From positions 1-36,044 of the forward strand of contig JAITLM010000081.1 in assembly GCA_031277885.1 (NCBI GenBank): a DNA stretch of 36,044 nt, written 5' to 3'. Below, piece after piece: positions 31,460 to 36,044 of this stretch; the stretch's first letter is position 1, and every line of letters begins with the position of its first letter. A model generated the notes under the pieces. It did not search any database and was not told the DNA's origin. It saw only the letters and a program-made list of their open reading frames with translations. This DNA comes from Microbacterium sp. Its GTDB lineage: Bacteria > Actinomycetota > Actinomycetes > Actinomycetales > Microbacteriaceae. Made by a program: the position numbers and the translations under genes.

Positions 31460-32824
31460 TCAGGCGGAGACCGGCACCGTGACCGTCACGATGGTCGGGC
31501 CGCCCTCGGGGCTGTCGATGTGCATCGAGCCGCGGAGACCCTGCACGCGCTGGGCAAGACCCTCGAGCCCTCCCCCGGACCGAGGAGCGGCACCGCCGCG
31601 ACCGTCGTCCAGCACGGTCACGCGCACCAGGGGTCCCTCCCGCACCGCTGTCACGGACGCGCCGTCCGATCCCCCGTGCTTGGCGGCGTTGGTCAGCAGT
31701 TCGGCGACCACGAAGTACAGGTTCCGCGCCGCCTCCGGACTCAGCGCCGCAGTGATCTCGGGCGCGACATCGGCGCGCACCGGCAGCGCGCTGGCGGCGG
31801 CGAGCCCTGCGATCGCCTCGGCGATCCCGCGGTCCTGCAGCAGCGGCGGCGCGACACCGCCGGCCAGCGCCCTGAGCTCGTCGAGCGCGGCCTGCGCGTG
31901 TCCGCGGGACTCCTGTGCGAGCGCGGCCACCGCCGCCGCGTCGCCGTCCGCAGCGCGGCGCTCCAGCGCGGCGAGGTCCATCTGCAGACGCACCAGGCGC
32001 TGCTGCGGGCCGTCGTGCAGATCCCGCTCCAGCCGGCGCAGCCCGGCGTCCTCGGCCTGCACCGCCGCGCCGAGGGAGGCGTCGAGACCCACGACCTGGG
32101 CGGCGAGGTCGTCGGACTCCCACCGTCCGGTCAGCGCGGCCGCGACCATCCCGTGCAGGCGCACGAGACCGCGGAGGACCAGCGGCAGGGTGAGGAGGAA
32201 GACGATCCCGACGCCGAGATAGAGCATCGACGCCCACCGGTGCGGATCCGGCGACGGGTCGATCCCGCCGAAGATGTGCTGCACGGCCCACGGCACCCAG
32301 ATGCTCTCCGCGTTGCCGTCGGGGATGAACGGCGACCAGAACCAGTACGTCGGCCCGCCGAGCGACATCACGACCCAGACGGTGGCGAAGGCGAACGTGA
32401 CGATCGCCACGATCGGTCGCACGAGCAGGCTCGAGAGCACCGCCATCCAGTAGTGCGCGTTGCGCAGCGGCTGGGTCAGACGCACCCAGATGCCCCCGTC
32501 CTTCGTGCCACGGCGCCAGTCCGGTGCCGGGATCGCAGGGTTGCTGGTGATCCGCAGCAGGGCCCGCTCCGCCTCGGCGAAGCCCCGCGCCACATACAGC
32601 GATCCCACCAGCACGGGCACGCCGATCACCAGCAGAAGGGATCCGACACCGACGCCGAAGACCACCCAGGTGACGCCCATCGCCACGATCGCGAGGGGCA
32701 CCGACAGCAGGACCAGGAAGAGCGCGTTGCCGGGGGCCGCGGCCCAGGCCTGCCCGTATCCGCGTCGGGGTGCGGTCGGCGGCGCCGAGAAGCGCGAGTC
32801 GAGGGGTCGCGTGGCGGTGGTCAT
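31460..32824 (-). CDS. Sensor histidine kinase, NarX/DesK-like
   Basis: The 454-residue membrane kinase has an N-terminal sensor region with four to five transmembrane segments (about 35-60, 62-80, 128-155, 200-222). The HisKA_3 dimerisation domain follows with phosphoacceptor H270 in RDLHDGPQQRLVRL. The HATPase_c domain has VVAELLTNAAKHG and DDGRGG, then GGGLEGLAQRVQGLRG. The sensor region between helices (about 158-200, WFWSPFIPDGNAESIWVPWAV) could face outside. It lies 71 bp before the response regulator gene in the same direction. The ATG has AGGAG 8 nt upstream. Confidence 0.92.
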   Translation of the reverse strand: MTTATRPLDSRFSAPPTAPRRGYGQAWAAAPGNALFLVLLSVPLAIVAMGVTWVVFGVGVGSLLLVIGVPVLVGSLYVARGFAEAERALLRITSNPAIPAPDWRRGTKDGGIWVRLTQPLRNAHYWMAVLSSLLVRPIVAIVTFAFATVWVVMSLGGPTYWFWSPFIPDGNAESIWVPWAVQHIFGGIDPSPDPHRWASMLYLGVGIVFLLTLPLVLRGLVRLHGMVAAALTGRWESDDLAAQVVGLDASLGAAVQAEDAGLRRLERDLHDGPQQRLVRLQMDLAALERRAADGDAAAVAALAQESRGHAQAALDELRALAGGVAPPLLQDRGIAEAIAGLAAASALPVRADVAPEITAALSPEAARNLYFVVAELLTNAAKHGGSDGASVTAVREGPLVRVTVLDDGRGGAAPRSGGGLEGLAQRVQGLRGSMHIDSPEGGPTIVTVTVPVSA

Positions 32825-32932
32825 CGAGATCTCCTGGTTCCTGCCTGTGAAGGCGCGGATCAGCGCCTTCCTCCACGATGCCGGACCGGATCAGCGCCCG
32901 ACAGGGTGCGGGCTGCCGGATCCTTCGGGGGG

Positions 32933-34441
32933 TTAACCCCCGTACGTCACCCGCCCGCCGACGATCGTCGCGGTCACCGGCATCGTCCTCAGCCCACTCG
33001 CGTCGGCGGTCGCGGGATCCGCGCCCAGCAGCGCCAGGTCGGCCACCGCCCCCGGGCGGATGCCGGTATCGCCGCCGGTCCCACCGCGCGCACTCACGGC
33101 GAGAGCGGTCTCGAGATCGAGGCGCTCCTCGGGGTGCCAGGGCGCCCGGTCGTCATCCGTCCGGAAGACCGCCGCGGAGATCGCCTGCCAGGGGTCGAGG
33201 GCCGCGACCGGCGCATCGGATCCGAAGCGCAGCGTCGCCCCGGCGCGGTACAGCGACGCGAGGGGGTACGAGATCGCGGTCTGCCCGGCCCAGAGCGCAT
33301 CCGCGGCGTCCCGGTCATCGAGAGCGTGCTGCGGCTGCACGCTCGCAGCGACGCCGAGCCGTCCGAAGCGGGCGAGGTCTCCGTGACCCACGAGCTGGGC
33401 GTGCTCGATCGTCCCCTGCGCACCGGTGGCGGCGTACGCGTCCAGCGCCGCCGTGACCGCGAGGTCGCCGATCGCGTGCAGCGCGATCTCCAGCCCCGCA
33501 CCGGTGGCGCGCAGCAGCAGGTCCTGCAGCTCGGAGGGCGGCACGGTGAGCACGCCGTGATTGTGCGGATCGTCGGCGTAGCCGTGACTGCAGGCAGCCG
33601 TGCGCGTGCCGAGCGAGCCATCGGAGATGATCTTGAGCGAACCGGCGCGAACGAGTCCGTCGGCGTCAGGATCCATGACCTGCCCCGTGTGCAGGCCCTC
33701 CGAGATCGCGCGATCGAGGTCGTGCGGGTAGACGGCGTACTCGACGCGGTGCACGTCGAAGCCGTGCGCGAGCCGGCGCGCCCAGGCCTCGGCGTTCCAT
33801 GCCATGTCGAAGTCGACCAGTCCCACCACGCCACGGCTCGCCGCTCGTCGTGCGGCCGCGAGCACCGCCTCGTCGGCCATCGCCGGATCCGCGGCGTTCA
33901 GTCGACGGGAGATCTCGAACGCGTCCTCCTCGCGGAGCACGCCGTCCGCCACGACCGGGAACCCTTCGCGACGGAAGGCCGCCGTGTTCATCCACACGCT
34001 GTGCACGTCGGCGTTGATGAGGTAGGTCGGGATCTCGCCCGTGTGCTCATCGAGCAGCGCCAGGTCGGGACGGTCCGGCCAGCGCACATCGCGGAAGCCG
34101 GTGCCGACCCTCCGCCCGTCGCCCAGTTCCGGCGCTCGGGCCATGCGCGCGGCGGCTTCGACAGCACTCGTCGTGCCGGAGAGATCCTCGCGCTGCGCTG
34201 CGAGGGCCCACTGCACGGTGTGCACGTGGTGGTCCCACAGGCCGGGGACGATCCAGGCGCCGTCGCCCTCCCGCACACGGCCACGCAAAGGAAGAGCCCC
34301 GGTCGGCGCGATGTCGGCGATCCGGCCGTCCTCGAGCAGGACATCCACCGGACCGTCCACGGCGAGCAGTCGGCGATCCGCGGTGGCGATGCGCACCGCG
34401 CGGATCGCATCGAGCGGCGCGCCGGTCTCGTCCGCCATCAT
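32933..34441 (-). CDS. YtcJ-like amidohydrolase
   Basis: The 502-residue amidohydrolase-superfamily enzyme has a small N-terminal beta-sandwich and a TIM barrel. Metal ligands are H72 and H74 (WDHHVHT), with later LKIISDGSLGTRTAA, EIALHAIGDLAV, TIEHAQ and the terminal FGSDAPV, which carries the essential Asp. YtcJ/AtzF-related members hydrolyse amides or cyclic amidines; no substrate can be named. The ATG overlaps the stop of the PaiB-like gene upstream by 4 bp, so the two are coupled. The stop lies 109 bp after the histidine kinase start, which is transcribed in the same direction. Confidence 0.88.
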   Translation of the reverse strand: MMADETGAPLDAIRAVRIATADRRLLAVDGPVDVLLEDGRIADIAPTGALPLRGRVREGDGAWIVPGLWDHHVHTVQWALAAQREDLSGTTSAVEAAARMARAPELGDGRRVGTGFRDVRWPDRPDLALLDEHTGEIPTYLINADVHSVWMNTAAFRREGFPVVADGVLREEDAFEISRRLNAADPAMADEAVLAAARRAASRGVVGLVDFDMAWNAEAWARRLAHGFDVHRVEYAVYPHDLDRAISEGLHTGQVMDPDADGLVRAGSLKIISDGSLGTRTAACSHGYADDPHNHGVLTVPPSELQDLLLRATGAGLEIALHAIGDLAVTAALDAYAATGAQGTIEHAQLVGHGDLARFGRLGVAASVQPQHALDDRDAADALWAGQTAISYPLASLYRAGATLRFGSDAPVAALDPWQAISAAVFRTDDDRAPWHPEERLDLETALAVSARGGTGGDTGIRPGAVADLALLGADPATADASGLRTMPVTATIVGGRVTYGG

Positions 34442-35088
34442 CGTGCGTCCGCCCGCGCAGCGAGGCGCGCGTCGTGAGCGCGCTGCATCTCGGCCGCCAG
34501 CGACGGATTCGCGTACACACCGTCGCCCCGCAGCTCGAGGATCACGTTCTCGATCACGTCGTCGGGCTTGTTCTGGCTGAGCTTGCGCTTGGCGGTCACG
34601 CGGGTCGGAGTGAGCCGGAAGCCGACGGTGCCCGCCTCGAGGCGGCGCACGAACGCCTCGTCGTTCGGCGGGGTCCACATGCCGCGCGGATCCGCGAGCC
34701 TTCCCTCGAAGTGATCGACGAGGTGGTCCAGCACGCGCAGGTTCTCCTCGCCGTCGAGCAGCTCCGGCACGCCGGACAGGTGCACGGCGACATAGTTCCA
34801 CGTCGGCACCGCTGCGACATCGCCGTACCAGCCGGGCGAGATGTAGCCGTGCGGCCCCTGGAAGACCACCATCAGCTCCTGCGTCCCCAGTCCCAGGACG
34901 AGGTCGTCGGGGCGGCCGACATGGGCGACGATCGTGAGGTCGTCGCGCTCCGGATCGAGCAGCACCGCGTAGTGCGACGCGGTCATGCCGTTCTCGTCGC
35001 GGCCCACGAGGGTCGCCCACGGGTTGGCGGCGATGATCCGCCGCAGCTCGGCGACGTCCGTCATGGCGAAGCTCGGATTCTGGCGCAT
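34438..35088 (-). CDS. PaiB-like FMN-binding protein
   Basis: The 216-residue flavin-binding split-barrel protein belongs to the FMN-binding negative transcriptional regulator (PaiB) family. Diagnostic segments are PWATLVGRDENGMTASHYAVLLDPE, VVFQGPHGYISPGWYG, VPTWNYVAVHLSGVPELL and IVGFRLTPTRVTAKRKLSQNKP (as VGFRL...). B. subtilis PaiB reduces protease and sporulation gene expression, but most homologues have unknown roles and may be enzymes. TAGCAT lies 6 nt before the ATG, giving a leaderless mRNA. Coupled to the amidohydrolase gene. Confidence 0.88.
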   Translation of the reverse strand: MRQNPSFAMTDVAELRRIIAANPWATLVGRDENGMTASHYAVLLDPERDDLTIVAHVGRPDDLVLGLGTQELMVVFQGPHGYISPGWYGDVAAVPTWNYVAVHLSGVPELLDGEENLRVLDHLVDHFEGRLADPRGMWTPPNDEAFVRRLEAGTVGFRLTPTRVTAKRKLSQNKPDDVIENVILELRGDGVYANPSLAAEMQRAHDARLAARADAR

Positions 35089-35094
35089 GGAACC

Positions 35095-35100
35095 ATGCTA
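35095..35100 (-). promoter_or_regulatory. -10 box, leaderless start of the paiB-amidohydrolase operon
   Basis: TAGCAT on the minus strand is 6 nt (GGTTCC) before the ATG at 35088. Confidence 0.5.
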
Positions 35101-35268
35101 TTCACGGCGGGACGGGGTCGGGTTCGCGCCGGGCTGCCCGTCGTGATCGGGCTGACTGTGGTCGTCGTTCGTCCTCCACAGTCTGGTGTTGCGTGGGGTT
35201 GTTCCCGGTTTGGGAATTCTGGGTTGATCTGGGGTTCGAATGTCGGTGGTGGCGGGGAGGATGGGGGT

Positions 35269-36044
35269 ATGAGGACGTTGGATGCGATCGCGGCACTGAT
35301 CCCGACCCTGGCCGGGCGGATCAGTGCAGGCGCGGGCGCGTCCGACGTGCAAGGCGTGATCGAGGGGTTGGATGATGCCGGGGCGGTGGCCGTGCTCCGT
35401 GAAGCGGGTGAGGTCGCCCGGCTGGTGGAGCAGGTGCAAGTGCTCTGCGCCGGAGTGATCGCCCGCCGCTCCACCCGGGACGCAGGGCATTCCGGGTTGG
35501 CGCAGGCGCGCGGACATCGGTCCGCGGCATCCCTGGTGCAGGAGCTCGGCGGGATGACGAAGGGCGAAGCGGCGCGGCAGGTGCGGATCGGGGAGGCACT
35601 CCTCGAAAACACGGGCGGCGAGACGATCACGGACGACACCCGTGTAGGGAACGATGCTGATCTCGGGAGCCCTGATGACGCGGCGCCGGATGAGCCCATC
35701 GTGCGGGAGTGGCGGCAGGTGCTGCGGGAAGGGTTGCGGTCCGGGGCGGTGACGTCGGCGCAGTTCGACGCGATCCGCCGCGGCCTGGGCGACCCACCCG
35801 ACGCACCAGAAGGGTGCTCCGACGCCGACCGTGCCGCGCACGACCAGACCATCCGCGACGCGTGGGCCCAGGCCGCCGTGCAGTTGATCGAGGAGGCTTC
35901 ACGGCGGACCGTGGAAGAACTCGCGGCCGCCGCCCGGACGGTGCGTGATCTGCTCGACCCCGAGGGCGCAGAGGTGAGGTTCTTGGCCCGGTATGAGAAG
36001 CGAGCGTTCCGCACCTGGTTCGACCAGGACGGACAGCGTCGGGC
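35269..36044 (+). CDS. DUF222 (13E12 family) HNH endonuclease, 5' part
   Basis: At least 258 residues are present and open to the window end. The N-terminal DUF222 domain is recognisable from the helical, Ala/Arg-rich sequence MRTLDAIAALIPTLAGRI, EVARLVEQVQVLCAGVIARRS, MTKGEAARQVRIGEALL, LRSGAVTSAQFDAI and VRFLARYEKRAFRTWFDQDG. In this family, common in many copies in Microbacteriaceae and mycobacteria, an HNH nuclease domain follows; it would lie beyond base 36044. GGGGAGG is 8-9 nt before the ATG. The function is not established; these are thought to be selfish or phage-related nucleases. Confidence 0.83.
   Translation, partial: MRTLDAIAALIPTLAGRISAGAGASDVQGVIEGLDDAGAVAVLREAGEVARLVEQVQVLCAGVIARRSTRDAGHSGLAQARGHRSAASLVQELGGMTKGEAARQVRIGEALLENTGGETITDDTRVGNDADLGSPDDAAPDEPIVREWRQVLREGLRSGAVTSAQFDAIRRGLGDPPDAPEGCSDADRAAHDQTIRDAWAQAAVQLIEEASRRTVEELAAAARTVRDLLDPEGAEVRFLARYEKRAFRTWFDQDGQRR

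Noticed and set aside
31520..34477. 985-codon plus-strand reading frame opposite the kinase and amidohydrolase
   Set aside because: It crosses two genes and their gap with low-complexity Arg-rich sequence, which is typical of an antisense frame in GC-rich DNA.

Overview
The window is high-GC, gene-dense chromosomal DNA from an actinobacterium, most likely family Microbacteriaceae (Microbacterium-like). This rests on the protein sequences, on the synteny aceE - PucR regulator - fabD - fabH - acpP - fabF (similar to the mycobacterial aceE/Rv2242/fabD neighbourhood and the streptomycete fasR-fab cluster), on DUF3145, on a DUF222/13E12 HNH gene at the right edge, and on many genes with a TANNNT -10 box only 6-7 nt before the start codon (leaderless transcription). 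Genus assignment is inference.

Layout. 1-317: 5' part of the RNase P RNA gene (minus strand), starting just after a PolA-like DNA polymerase gene (327-2057). 2.2-6.5 kb: aldo/keto reductase, coiled-coil zinc-ribbon protein, YchJ/SEC-C protein, and a His-rich CPH-type copper ATPase behind a CsoR-type operator. 6.5-7.8 kb: class V aminotransferase and tRNA-Val(TAC). 7.8-11.5 kb: MFS transporter divergent from a histidine/aromatic ammonia-lyase homologue with an altered MIO triad, overlapped by an IclR regulator gene. 11.6-19.3 kb: pyruvate dehydrogenase E1 followed by the FAS-II cluster, linking acetyl-CoA supply to fatty-acid initiation and elongation. 19.5-21.0 kb: DUF3145 and a 2OG-Fe(II) oxygenase-like gene behind a DtxR/IdeR-type iron box. 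21.2-24.5 kb: single-chain DUF262-DUF1524 (GmrSD-like) endonuclease, coupled to a proline-iminopeptidase-like hydrolase. 24.5-25.7 kb: ArsR-SRPBCC pair and CsbD.

25.73-27.25 kb: a small accessory insert. A CAT-anticodon tRNA gene on the minus strand (27172-27245) has its 3' half repeated (41 of 43 bases) at 25727-25769. This is the geometry left by site-specific integration into a tRNA gene. The 1.4 kb between holds only a secreted, Cys-containing protein of unknown function, a small membrane protein and a strong terminator. This is the best candidate for an undescribed system (a possible secreted effector plus membrane immunity protein), but the function is inferred.

27.3-36.0 kb: gamma-carbonic-anhydrase-like protein, acyltransferase with SGNH domain, Dps, a NarL-type two-component system, a YtcJ-like amidohydrolase coupled to a PaiB-like flavin-binding protein, and the 5' part of a DUF222 HNH endonuclease gene running off the window. 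No stretch over 300 bases lacks a gene.
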